A stretch of DNA of 64,000 nt from Flavobacterium sp. YO12. GTDB lineage: Bacteria; Bacteroidota; Bacteroidia; Flavobacteriales; Flavobacteriaceae. The notes beneath the pieces are model-generated. The model did not search any database, was not told where the DNA came from, and saw only the letters and a list, made by a program, of their open reading frames with translations. Below, in pieces: positions 8,937 through 16,906 of this stretch; position 1 is the stretch's first letter; every line of letters begins with the position of its first letter. The translations under genes and the position numbers were made by a program. The DNA lies in assembly GCF_004119495.1 (NCBI RefSeq), contig NZ_NRQU01000026.1:1-64000 (forward strand). Reading direction: 5' to 3'.

Positions 8937-9020
8937 ATGATCACTTTTCTTTTACTCGGGCTGGCCATTGTGCTATTTGCCATTTGTTTTTTATCAGTTG
9001 AATTTTTTGAAAAAATATAA
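8937..9020 (+). CDS. 27-residue single-helix membrane microprotein next to KdpF
   Basis: The frame ATG ATC ACT ... ATA TAA encodes one hydrophobic helix (FLLLGLAIVLFAICFLS) followed by a short charged tail VEFFEKI. Its stop lies 3 nt before the kdpF start codon, so the two are translationally linked. Size and topology resemble KdpF, but it lacks the C-terminal proline-glutamate-phenylalanine signature. It may be a second small subunit or regulator of the pump. Too short for routine gene calling; support is the tight spacing and the clean membrane helix. Confidence 0.6.
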   Translation: MITFLLLGLAIVLFAICFLSVEFFEKI

Positions 9021-9023
9021 ATC

Positions 9024-9101
9024 ATGACCGCACTATTTATCATTTCAATCGCTGTTTTCGTGTATTTGATTTATGTATTAATCAAACCCGAAAAATTTTA
9101 A
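9024..9101 (+). CDS. kdpF: KdpF, small stabilising subunit of the K+-transporting ATPase
   Basis: 25 residues: one transmembrane helix (ALFIISIAVFVYLIYVLI) and the terminal KPEKF, matching the YxLxxPExF pattern of KdpF. In the KdpFABC complex this peptide lies in the membrane beside KdpA and stabilises the assembly. It precedes kdpA by 97 nt, the usual gene order. Confidence 0.85.
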   Translation: MTALFIISIAVFVYLIYVLIKPEKF

Positions 9102-9198
9102 ATCATGTAAAAAGTGAAATGTTATATGTGAAATGTAAACGTAAATTTTATTCATCAATCCATTTTATAAATCACCTTTCACTAAAAAAATAAAAATT

Positions 9199-10920
9199 AT
9201 GAACACAGAATTATTAGGCGTCATTGGTATTTTTTTCTTAACTATTGTTTTAGCGATTCCTTTAGGAAAATATATTGCTAAAGTTTATTTGGGAGATAAA
9301 ACACTTCTTGACCCGATTTTCAATCCAATTGAAAAAATTATTTTTAAAATCAGCGGTATAAATCCTGCCGAAGAAATGAACTGGAAACAACACTTAAAAG
9401 CACTTTTAAGTATAAACATGATTTGGTTCTTTCTTTGCTTTTTTGTCTTATTGTCTCAAGGTTCATTGCCCCTTAATCCAGATAACAATCCATCTATGAC
9501 GCCTGATCTGGCATTTAATACTGCCATTTCATTTTTAGTCAATTGTAATTTACAGCACTATTCAGGTGAAAGCGGGGTTTCATACCTTTCACAAATAGTA
9601 TTGATGTTTCTTCAATTTGTTTCTGCTGGTATCGGCTTGGCTGCGGCTGCAATGGTCTTTACTGCAATGAAAGAAAGAACTACTGAACAGCTGGGTAATT
9701 TTTACAATTATTTCATCAAAAGTTGTACTCGTATTTTATTACCGCTTTCAGCAATTGTAGCAATCGCTTTAGTTTTTAGCGGAACTCCAATGACTTTTGA
9801 AGGAAAAGATGCTATTACAACTTTACAAGGTGACAAAGTAGAAGTATCGAGAGGTCCTGCTGCTGCTTTTATTGCTATCAAACATATTGGTACAAATGGC
9901 GGCGGATTTTTTGGAGCTAACTCCTCACATCCGTTAGAAAACCCGACTTATTTTACTAATGGAGTTGAACTTTGGGCACAAATGATTGTTCCGTTTGCGA
10001 TGATTTTTGCTTTAGGTTTTTATTTAAAGAAAAGAAAACTATCCTACATAATCTTCGGAGTAATGACAGTTGGTTTCCTATTATTAGTAACCCCGACAGT
10101 TATGAGCGAAATTAACGGAAATCCTGCCATCGAAAAAATGGGAATCGTACAGACAAATGGAGCGATGGAAGGAAAAGAAGTTCGGTTTGGGCCAGCAATA
10201 TCTGGTTTTTGGAGTATTGCTACAACCGTAATTTCTACAGGTTCTGTAAATAGTATGCACGATAGTTCGATGCCTGTTTCTGGTGCAATGGAATTACTTG
10301 CTATGATGGTTAATGCTTTTTACGGCGGATGTGGCGTGGGTATTTTGAACTACTACATTTTTATTATTCTGGCGGTATTTATCTCTGGATTAATGGTTGG
10401 TCGAACTCCTGAATTTTTAGGAAAGAAAATCGAAGCTCGGGAAGTAAAAATAGCTGCTTTTATCGCCATTCTTCACCCTTTATTAATATTATCAGGAACT
10501 GCTTTAGCATCTTATTTCGCTGCTCATGATACTGCAATGGGTTATTGGTTTAACGGAAACGCGACGGGTTGGTTAAATAATCCTGGAAACCACGGATTCT
10601 CAGAAATGTTATACGAATATACTTCGAGCGCAGCCAACAACGGCTCTGGTTTTGAAGGTTTAGGAGATAATAATCCGTTTTGGAATATCACTACAGGAAT
10701 TGTGCTGTTGTTAAGCCGCTTTATTCCAATCATTGGACCATTAGCAATTGCAGGTTTATTGGCTGGTAAGAAATACATTCCAGAGAGTGCAGGAACTTTA
10801 AAAACGGATACATCAATTTTCGGAATTATGACTTTTGCCGTAATCGCAATTATCGCTGCTTTATCATTCTTTCCAGCGTTGGCACTTGGACCTTTGGCGG
10901 AATATTTTACACTAAAATAA
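9199..10920 (+). CDS. kdpA: KdpA, potassium-binding channel subunit of KdpFABC
   Basis: 573 residues, full length, with about ten transmembrane segments. KdpA belongs to the superfamily of K+ transporters and carries the selectivity filter for high-affinity K+ uptake. Filter-type glycine loops are visible, such as the segment NGGGFFGANSSHPLENPT after IKHIGT and the later GGCGVGILNY. It sits between kdpF and kdpB; the 292-bp gap to kdpB is unusually long for this operon and holds a palindromic repeat. Confidence 0.96.
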   Translation: MNTELLGVIGIFFLTIVLAIPLGKYIAKVYLGDKTLLDPIFNPIEKIIFKISGINPAEEMNWKQHLKALLSINMIWFFLCFFVLLSQGSLPLNPDNNPSMTPDLAFNTAISFLVNCNLQHYSGESGVSYLSQIVLMFLQFVSAGIGLAAAAMVFTAMKERTTEQLGNFYNYFIKSCTRILLPLSAIVAIALVFSGTPMTFEGKDAITTLQGDKVEVSRGPAAAFIAIKHIGTNGGGFFGANSSHPLENPTYFTNGVELWAQMIVPFAMIFALGFYLKKRKLSYIIFGVMTVGFLLLVTPTVMSEINGNPAIEKMGIVQTNGAMEGKEVRFGPAISGFWSIATTVISTGSVNSMHDSSMPVSGAMELLAMMVNAFYGGCGVGILNYYIFIILAVFISGLMVGRTPEFLGKKIEAREVKIAAFIAILHPLLILSGTALASYFAAHDTAMGYWFNGNATGWLNNPGNHGFSEMLYEYTSSAANNGSGFEGLGDNNPFWNITTGIVLLLSRFIPIIGPLAIAGLLAGKKYIPESAGTLKTDTSIFGIMTFAVIAIIAALSFFPALALGPLAEYFTLK

Positions 10921-11058
10921 TAACTCATTTTTCAATGCTGAAAATATTTTAAACACATAGAAACATAATTTTTTCTTTACCTAAAAAAAGAAAGTTGAAA
11001 GAAACTAGTTTCTAACACATAGTTAGAATAAAAAATCAGCAGTTCGTATTTAAAAATA

Positions 11059-11148
11059 TAGCCCGTGGTTTCAACCACGGGAAACGGATTGCGAGGACGC
11101 AGATTGCGATATACGTTGCGTCCCAGTGGTTGAAACCACTGGCTATGT
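11059..11148. repeat. Double-palindrome REP-like element between kdpA and kdpB
   Basis: Two hairpins, CCCGTGGTT/AACCACGGG at 11062-11081 and CCAGTGGTT/AACCACTGG at 11123-11142, are themselves nested in an outer inverted repeat (ATAGCC at 11059 and GGCTAT at 11141-11146). The arms are GC-rich in AT-rich DNA. This is an intact member of the family decayed at 6600-6671. Inside an operon such hairpins can shield the upstream mRNA from exonucleases and alter the KdpA:KdpB ratio; that effect is inferred. The rest of the gap 10921-11212 shows nothing else. Confidence 0.75.
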
Positions 11149-11212
11149 TTACAATCTATGTGTTTTTTATTGCATAACATTTAACAAATAACATTTAACT
11201 TTTTACAAGAAA

Positions 11213-13246
11213 ATGACAACTAATAAATCCACATCATTGTTTGAAAGTAAACAGGTAAAAGAAGCCTTAGTGCAATCTTTTGTCAAGCTGAATCCAAAAA
11301 TGATGATCAAAAATCCGGTAATGTTTACCGTAGAAATTGGAACAGCAATTATGTTTGCCGTTTGCATTTCAATATTAATGGGAGCAAACGACCAAGGAAG
11401 TCTTACTTATAATCTAATTGTATTCTTCATTTTACTAGCAACACTATTATTTGCCAATTTCGCTGAAGCTATCGCTGAAGCAAGAGGAAAAGCACAAGCC
11501 GACAGTTTAAGAAAAACCAGAGAAGAAACCCCTGCAAAACAAATTTTACCTAACGGAGAAATTAGAAACATCAGCTCTTCGGCATTAAAAAAAGACGATA
11601 TTTTCGTTTGCGAAGCCGGTGATTTAATTGCTGCCGATGGAGAAATTGTCGAAGGTCTGGCTACTATAGACGAAAGTGCTATTACCGGAGAAAGTGCTCC
11701 TGTAATTCGGGAAGCTGGAGGAGACAAATCTTCGGTTACAGGAGGTACAAAAGTACTATCTGATAAAATTAAAGTAAAAGTAACATCTGAACCTGGCGAA
11801 AGCTTTTTAGATAAAATGATTGCTTTAGTCGAAGGTGCAAGCCGTCAAAAAACACCAAATGAAATCGCATTAACCATTTTACTAGCCGCATTTACTTTAA
11901 TCTTCGTGATTGTGTGCGTTACGCTAAAACCGTTTGCCGACTATGCCAACGCACCCATCACGATTGCGGCTTTCATTGCTTTGTTTGTATGTTTAATTCC
12001 AACTACAATTGGAGGCTTACTTTCTGCTATTGGTATCGCGGGAATGGACAGAGCTTTACGAGCTAACGTAATCACAAAATCTGGAAAAGCGGTTGAAACT
12101 GCCGGAGATATTGATGTACTGCTTTTAGATAAAACAGGAACAATAACAATCGGGAACAGAAAAGCAACCAATTTTTATCCCTCTAAAGGAATTTCAGAGG
12201 AAGAATTTATAAAATCTGCTGTACTAAGTTCATTAGCAGATGATACTCCGGAAGGGAAAAGTATCGTGGAATTGGCAGGAGCCGAAACTGCCAGTAAATT
12301 ATCTATTGAAGGTGCTACTTTAATCAAATTTACCGCCGAAACGAGAACTTCCGGAGTTATTTTAAAAGATGGTACAAATATTAGAAAAGGTGCGCAAGAT
12401 GCTGCTAAAAATATCGCACTGCAAGCAGGAAATTCTTTTCCAGATGATACTGCACAACAAGTAATTACGATTTCATCTAACGGAGGAACGCCGCTGGTTG
12501 TTATTAAAAACAATGTAGTTCAAGGTGTAATCGAACTTCAGGATATTATAAAAACCGGAATGAAAGAACGTTTTGAGCGCTTACGCAGAATGGGAATCAA
12601 AACGGTAATGGTTACAGGTGATAATCCGCTTACAGCAAAATTTATTGCCGAAGCTGCTGGTGTTGATGATTTTATTGCCGAAGCTAAACCTGAGGATAAA
12701 ATGAACTACATTAGAAAAGAACAAGCCGAAGGAAGATTGGTTGCCATGATGGGTGACGGAACAAATGATGCCCCTGCCCTTGCCCAAGCCAATGTTGGAG
12801 TTGCCATGAACAGCGGAACTCAGGCTGCAAAAGAAGCAGGAAACATGGTCGACCTTGACAATGATCCAACGAAATTAATTGAGATTGTTGAAATTGGAAA
12901 ACAGCTTTTAATGACTCGAGGTACTTTAACTACTTTTTCTATTGCAAATGACGTTGCGAAATATTTTGCTATTGTTCCTGCTCTTTTTATTACTGCGATT
13001 CCTGCGTTGCAAGGTTTAAATATTATGCATTTGCACAGTCCTGAAAGCGCAATTTTATCGGCTGTAATTTTCAACGCGATTATCATTCCGATATTGATTC
13101 CGCTTGCGCTGAAGGGTGTTGATTACCGTCCAATTGGGGCAAGTGCCATCTTAAAAAGAAATCTTTTGATTTATGGTTTGGGTGGTTTAATTGTTCCTTT
13201 TATCGGAATTAAAGTAATTGATTTAGTTGTCGCACTATTTATGTAA
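11213..13246 (+). CDS. kdpB: KdpB, P-type ATPase catalytic subunit of KdpFABC
   Basis: 677 residues. The phosphorylated aspartate is D306 in [13 protein letters not shown]. Other P-type signatures are the TGES-type actuator motif (AITGESAPV), the nucleotide-domain segment RKGAQDAAK, and the hinge [20 protein letters not shown]. Transmembrane helices lie near residues 40-85, 215-275 and the C-terminal 100 residues. It energises K+ import through KdpA. Length is normal and no key residue is missing. Confidence 0.97.
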   Translation: MTTNKSTSLFESKQVKEALVQSFVKLNPKMMIKNPVMFTVEIGTAIMFAVCISILMGANDQGSLTYNLIVFFILLATLLFANFAEAIAEARGKAQADSLRKTREETPAKQILPNGEIRNISSSALKKDDIFVCEAGDLIAADGEIVEGLATIDESAITGESAPVIREAGGDKSSVTGGTKVLSDKIKVKVTSEPGESFLDKMIALVEGASRQKTPNEIALTILLAAFTLIFVIVCVTLKPFADYANAPITIAAFIALFVCLIPTTIGGLLSAIGIAGMDRALRANVITKSGKAVETAGDIDVLLLDKTGTITIGNRKATNFYPSKGISEEEFIKSAVLSSLADDTPEGKSIVELAGAETASKLSIEGATLIKFTAETRTSGVILKDGTNIRKGAQDAAKNIALQAGNSFPDDTAQQVITISSNGGTPLVVIKNNVVQGVIELQDIIKTGMKERFERLRRMGIKTVMVTGDNPLTAKFIAEAAGVDDFIAEAKPEDKMNYIRKEQAEGRLVAMMGDGTNDAPALAQANVGVAMNSGTQAAKEAGNMVDLDNDPTKLIEIVEIGKQLLMTRGTLTTFSIANDVAKYFAIVPALFITAIPALQGLNIMHLHSPESAILSAVIFNAIIIPILIPLALKGVDYRPIGASAILKRNLLIYGLGGLIVPFIGIKVIDLVVALFM

Positions 13247-13256
13247 AAAAAGGTAC

Positions 13257-13409
13257 TGAGATGCTAAGATTCTAAGGGACTAAGGTTTTCTCTTAGAGTC
13301 GTAAAATCCAAGAACTTTTAAAAACTCAAATTAAAAACACAGACTTTAGATTATTAAGCTTCTAAGAAAAAAACTTAGAATCTTAGAATCTTAGTCCCTT
13401 AGAATCTCA
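13257..13409. repeat. CTAAG/CTTAG repeat cluster between kdpB and kdpC
   Basis: AGATTCTAAGGGACTAAG at 13267-13284 has its exact complement at 13390-13407, and further copies of CTAAG or CTTAG fill the space between. The element occupies nearly the whole kdpB-kdpC gap and ends 6 nt before the kdpC start codon, so its stem could influence kdpC translation. Confidence 0.65.
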
Positions 13410-13415
13410 AAAGAA

Positions 13416-13967
13416 ATGAAAAATCTATTTTCTATACTAAAACTTACTGTGGCTACTTTAATCTTGTTCGCAGTTATTTATCCTCTTGCGATTTACGGAA
13501 TTGCAAAATTAGCTCCAAATCAAGGGAAAGGAGAAACGATTTCGGTTAACGGAAAAGTGGTTGGATACCAAAAAATTGGTCAAAAATTCGATAAGTCGAA
13601 TTATTTCTGGGGAAGACCTTCTGCCGTTGATTATAATGCTGCCGGAAGTGCCGGAAGCAACAAAGGTCCAAGTAATGCTGAATATTTAGCTTTGGTTCAA
13701 AAAAGAATTGATACACTATTGCTTGTTCATCCTTACTTGAAAAAATCTGAAATTCCGGCTGATATGGTAACGGCTTCAGGAAGTGGTTTAGATCCAAATA
13801 TTTCTCCGCAAGGGGCTCTGATTCAGGTTAAACGAATTGCTAAAGAAAGAAAACTGGATGAAGCTAAAGTAAAAACTTTAGTTGAATCTAAAATTAATTC
13901 AGCTGTTGTTGGTCCTGAAACGGTGAATGTTTTGGAATTGAATGTGGCGCTGGATCAGTTAAAATAA
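13416..13967 (+). CDS. kdpC: KdpC, K+-transporting ATPase subunit C
   Basis: 183 residues with one N-terminal transmembrane helix (residues about 8-28) and an extracytoplasmic domain containing the family segments YFWGRPSAVDYNAAGSAGSN and SGSGLDPNISPQGALIQ. KdpC is required for the assembled pump and helps high-affinity K+ binding. Normal length. A terminator-like palindrome follows 9 nt after the stop, so the pump genes may end here and the porin be transcribed separately. Confidence 0.95.
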   Translation: MKNLFSILKLTVATLILFAVIYPLAIYGIAKLAPNQGKGETISVNGKVVGYQKIGQKFDKSNYFWGRPSAVDYNAAGSAGSNKGPSNAEYLALVQKRIDTLLLVHPYLKKSEIPADMVTASGSGLDPNISPQGALIQVKRIAKERKLDEAKVKTLVESKINSAVVGPETVNVLELNVALDQLK

Positions 13968-13976
13968 TACGTTTTT

Positions 13977-14009
13977 AAACCCGACAGGTTTAAAAAATCT
14001 GTCGGGTTT
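13977..14009. terminator. Terminator-like palindrome after kdpC
   Basis: The arms AAACCCGACAG (13977-13987) and CTGTCGGGTTT (13999-14009) pair perfectly with an 11-nt loop. It is a second copy of the palindrome at 13-43. The T tract is short. Confidence 0.6.
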
Positions 14010-14030
14010 GACAAAGATATTTAGCTATTC

Positions 14031-14159
14031 TTGTCATTTCGACGAAGGAGAAATCACACTCATAATTCGACAAAGATTGGCGATTAACTGTGCGGAGTTT
14101 CTAATGTGATTTGCTTCGCCAGTTCGCTATCGCTCGGGTCTCCTTCGTCGAAATGACAA
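14031..14159. repeat. Inverted repeat with 20-bp arms (TTGTCATTTCGACGAAGGAG)
   Basis: Perfect arms at 14031-14050 and 14140-14159 enclose 89 bp; the inner sequence continues to pair imperfectly (AAATCACA with TGTGATTT). The GC-richer, symmetrical composition suggests a dispersed intergenic element. A related GACTTCG-rich palindrome occurs at 20227-20290. A smaller hairpin (14196-14207 with 14211-14222, CCTGCAAAGTTT) follows it. Confidence 0.65.
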
Positions 14160-14252
14160 AATAAGACGTTGAATCAAAAACTTTAAAATTAAATCCCTGC
14201 AAAGTTTTGTAAACCTTGCAGGAAACAAAAACGCCTTTTTTACCCCAAATAC

Positions 14253-14334
14253 TCTAGCCCCGATAGTAGTGAAAATCCTTTTGTGCCGGCGTTCGGTACA
14301 AAAGATTGAAACGGATAGCGGGAAATAGCTCCTA
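14253..14334 (+). ncRNA. Candidate structured RNA (possibly Flavo-1-like) upstream of the porin gene
   Basis: The region folds as an outer helix (AGC plus CCCG near 14256-14262 with CGGG near 14319-14322 and GCT at 14328-14330) closed by a strong 11-bp hairpin, CTTTTGTGCCG (14278-14288) with CGGTACAAAAG (14294-14304; one G-U pair) around the 5-nt loop GCGTT. Conserved-looking single-stranded stretches (GATAGTAGTGAAAATC and GATTGAAACGGATAGC) join the helices. I recall similar AGCCCCGATAG...GGATAGCGGGAAATAGC elements in many Flavobacterium intergenic regions; whether this equals the Rfam Flavo-1 family is a guess. Strand is assigned by that memory and the downstream porin gene. Confidence 0.45.
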
Positions 14335-14389
14335 AAAAAAATCTACTAATAATTAATTACCCTTTCGGGTTTGAATACCACAATTAACA

Positions 14390-15466
14390 ATGAAAAAAAT
14401 TATACTTACTGCTTTAATCGCTTTTGGTTACAGCAATTTACATGCACAAGAAGAAACAAAAAGTCCATTAACATTTTCAGGATATGTAGAAACTTATTAT
14501 AGTTACGATTTTGGAAAACCTGAAAATCATACTCGACCAAACTTTTTTTATAATTTTAATAAAAGTAATGAAGTGAATATTAATTTAGGAATGGCAAAAG
14601 TAAATTACACCAAAGATAATATTCGTGGTAATTTTGCTCTAATGGCGGGAACTTACGTCGAATACAATATGGCTGCCGAGCAAGGTTTATTGAAAAATAT
14701 TTACGAGGCGAATGTTGGCGTTAAGATTTCGAAAAAACATAATTTGTGGATTGATGCGGGAATCATGCCTTCGCATATTGGTTTTGAAAGTGCGATTGGA
14801 AAAGATTGTCAGACTTTAACGAGAAGTATTTTGGCTGAGAATTCTCCTTATTATGAAACGGGAGTGAAAATTGGTTATACAAGTGAATCTGGAAAATGGT
14901 ATTTGGCGGGTATGTACTTAAATGGCTGGCAGCGAATTGAGAAGGTAGAAGGAAATCAAACGCCTGCTTTTGGAACGCAGGTTACTTACAAACCGTCTGA
15001 TCGAGTTGTTTTAAACTGGAGTACTTATGTTGGAAATGAGCAGCCAGATATCGACAAAAAATGGCGTTATTTTAATAACTTCTACGGACAGTTTAAAGTA
15101 ACAGAGAAAACAAATATAACGGCTGGTCTTGATGTTGGATCTCAGCAATCGGCTAAAAACAGTAACAAATATGACACTTGGTTTTCGCCAGTTTTGATTC
15201 TGCAATACAAACCAACAGATAAAATTCAGCTTGCAGCACGCGGTGAATATTATAGTGATGAAAAAGGTGTAATTATCGCAACTGAAACACCAAATGGTTT
15301 TAAAACTTACGGATTTTCAGCTAACTTTGATTACTTAGTAACTGACAATGTAATGTTTAGAATTGAGGCTAGAAATCTTTCGAGTAAAGATGAAATCTTC
15401 ACAAAAGATAACGTTCCAACAGACACGAACACTTTTGTGACGACTTCGCTGGCGATTAGTTTCTAG
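14390..15466 (+). CDS. Outer-membrane beta-barrel porin of the kdp locus
   Basis: 358 residues with a signal peptide ending at HAQ (residue 20). The mature protein is a series of alternating amphipathic strands, begins with LTFSGYVETYYSYDFGKP, and ends in TTSLAISF with the terminal phenylalanine needed for barrel insertion. It resembles the BBP2/DUF1597-type porins. Position between kdpC and kdpD suggests a channel admitting K+ across the outer membrane when K+ is scarce; that is inferred from context. Coding density and length look normal. Confidence 0.85.
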   Translation: MKKIILTALIAFGYSNLHAQEETKSPLTFSGYVETYYSYDFGKPENHTRPNFFYNFNKSNEVNINLGMAKVNYTKDNIRGNFALMAGTYVEYNMAAEQGLLKNIYEANVGVKISKKHNLWIDAGIMPSHIGFESAIGKDCQTLTRSILAENSPYYETGVKIGYTSESGKWYLAGMYLNGWQRIEKVEGNQTPAFGTQVTYKPSDRVVLNWSTYVGNEQPDIDKKWRYFNNFYGQFKVTEKTNITAGLDVGSQQSAKNSNKYDTWFSPVLILQYKPTDKIQLAARGEYYSDEKGVIIATETPNGFKTYGFSANFDYLVTDNVMFRIEARNLSSKDEIFTKDNVPTDTNTFVTTSLAISF

Positions 15467-15512
15467 GAAAATTTCTTGCCACAGATTACAAAGATTAAAA
15501 GTATTTTTTTTC

Positions 15513-15582
15513 GCCACGAATTACACAAATTTTCGCTAATTTTTATTCAATATAATTCGTGGAAATTTGTGTAATTCCTGGC
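15513..15582. repeat. Inverted repeat with 20-bp arms between porin and kdpD
   Basis: GCCACGAATTACACAAATTT at 15513-15532 pairs with 15563-15582 with one mismatch. This AT-rich palindrome family is typical of Flavobacterium intergenic DNA. The segment just before kdpD (near 15645-15668) also has the repeat-like phrase GACTTAGCGCCTTAGTGGC, a reason not to start kdpD at the GTG inside it. Confidence 0.6.
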
Positions 15583-15672
15583 AAATAAATCTACACACAG
15601 ATATTAAAAAAATCCTTTTAATCTTTAGCTTAAAAAAAAACTTTGTGACTTAGCGCCTTAGTGGCAAAAATT

Positions 15673-16797
15673 ATGGAAAACGAAAATAATAACGCACAGC
15701 ACTTTCTCGATTTAATTCAGAAATCACGAAAGGGAAAGTTTAAAATCTACATTGGGATGAGCGCCGGTGTGGGCAAAACTTTTCGCATGCTTCAGGAAGC
15801 GCATTCGTTATTGAAAAATGGAATCGATGTCAAAATTGGCTACATCGAAACGCACATGCGAAAGGAAACGCATGAATTATTAGCGGGTTTGCCGATAATT
15901 CCGAGACGGACTATTTTTTATAAAGGAAAGGAACTCGAAGAACTCGATGTTCAGGCAATTATTAATCTTCGCCCAGAAGTTGTGATTGTTGATGAACTGG
16001 CGCACACAAATGTTGAAGGAAGCAAAAATGAAAAGCGCTGGCAGGATGTATTAGAGATTCTGGACGCTGGAATTAATGTGATTTCGGCTGTCAATATTCA
16101 GCATATTGAGAGTTTAAATGAAGATATAAAACGTATTACAAATATTGATGTTCAGGAACGAATTCCAGATAATGTTCTGCGATTGGCAGATGAAGTCGTA
16201 AATATCGACTTAACATCTGAAGATTTGATTGCGCGTTTGAAAGAAGGAAAAATTTATACTCCAGATAAAATTCAAACGGCCTTAACGAACTTTTTTAAAT
16301 CGGAACAGATTTTACAACTTCGAGAATTGGCTTTGAAAGAAGTAGCGAGTCAGGTCGTTCGAAAAGTTGAAAATGAAGTTCCGAATCTTCATGCTTTACG
16401 ACACGAGAAACTTTTGGCCTGCATTAGCAGCAATGATAAAACGACTAAAATTGTAATTAGAAAAGCTGCTCGTCTGGCAAGTTATTATAATGGACTATGG
16501 TATGTTTTGTATGTGGAAACGCCACAGGAAAGCAGTACAAAAATTGCTTTGGACAAACAACGGCATTTAATTAATAATTTTAAACTCGCCGTACAATTAG
16601 GCGCAGAAGTGATTAAATTAGAAAACTCAAATATTGCCAATGCTATTTTGACAACTGTAGAAGAAAAACAAATTACAACGGTATGTATCGGGAAACCGCA
16701 TTTGAATTTATTTAAAGTAATTTTGTCTACAACAATTTTCAGGCGTTTGCTAAATAAACTGTCTTTATCAAACGTCGATCTTGTTATCTTATCGTGA
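15673..16797 (+). CDS. kdpD: KdpD N-terminal sensor domain protein (no kinase domain)
   Basis: 374 residues corresponding only to the cytoplasmic N-terminal part of classical KdpD. Residues about 15-220 are the KdpD domain with Walker A GMSAGVGKT and the family segments GYIETHMRKETHELL, VDELAHTNVEGSKN and NIQHIESLN; the rest is a universal-stress-protein-like domain. The four transmembrane helices, GAF and histidine-kinase parts of full KdpD are absent; a separate kinase gene follows. Stand-alone forms are known in several phyla. I chose ATG 15673 over GTG 15661 because the latter lies in repeat-like DNA. Confidence 0.9.
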   Translation: MENENNNAQHFLDLIQKSRKGKFKIYIGMSAGVGKTFRMLQEAHSLLKNGIDVKIGYIETHMRKETHELLAGLPIIPRRTIFYKGKELEELDVQAIINLRPEVVIVDELAHTNVEGSKNEKRWQDVLEILDAGINVISAVNIQHIESLNEDIKRITNIDVQERIPDNVLRLADEVVNIDLTSEDLIARLKEGKIYTPDKIQTALTNFFKSEQILQLRELALKEVASQVVRKVENEVPNLHALRHEKLLACISSNDKTTKIVIRKAARLASYYNGLWYVLYVETPQESSTKIALDKQRHLINNFKLAVQLGAEVIKLENSNIANAILTTVEEKQITTVCIGKPHLNLFKVILSTTIFRRLLNKLSLSNVDLVILS

Positions 16798-16807
16798 AAA
16801 AATATTA

Positions 16808-16888
16808 AACCATATAAGTAATATAAGTTCATTTAATCTGGATACTTAATCAGGCGTGCTTACATTTTCTTATATTACTTATATGGTT
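16808..16888. repeat. Perfect 20-bp inverted repeat at the kdpD/kinase junction
   Basis: AACCATATAAGTAATATAAG (16808-16827) and its exact complement (16869-16888) flank a 41-nt loop. The structure lies between the kdpD stop (16797) and the kinase start (16907); its right arm contains an alternative in-frame ATG at 16883. It could be a protein-binding site or an mRNA stem affecting kinase translation. The second arm lacks a T tract, so it is not a good terminator. Confidence 0.75.
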
Positions 16889-16906
16889 CAAAAAAAGTTT
16901 TATAAA

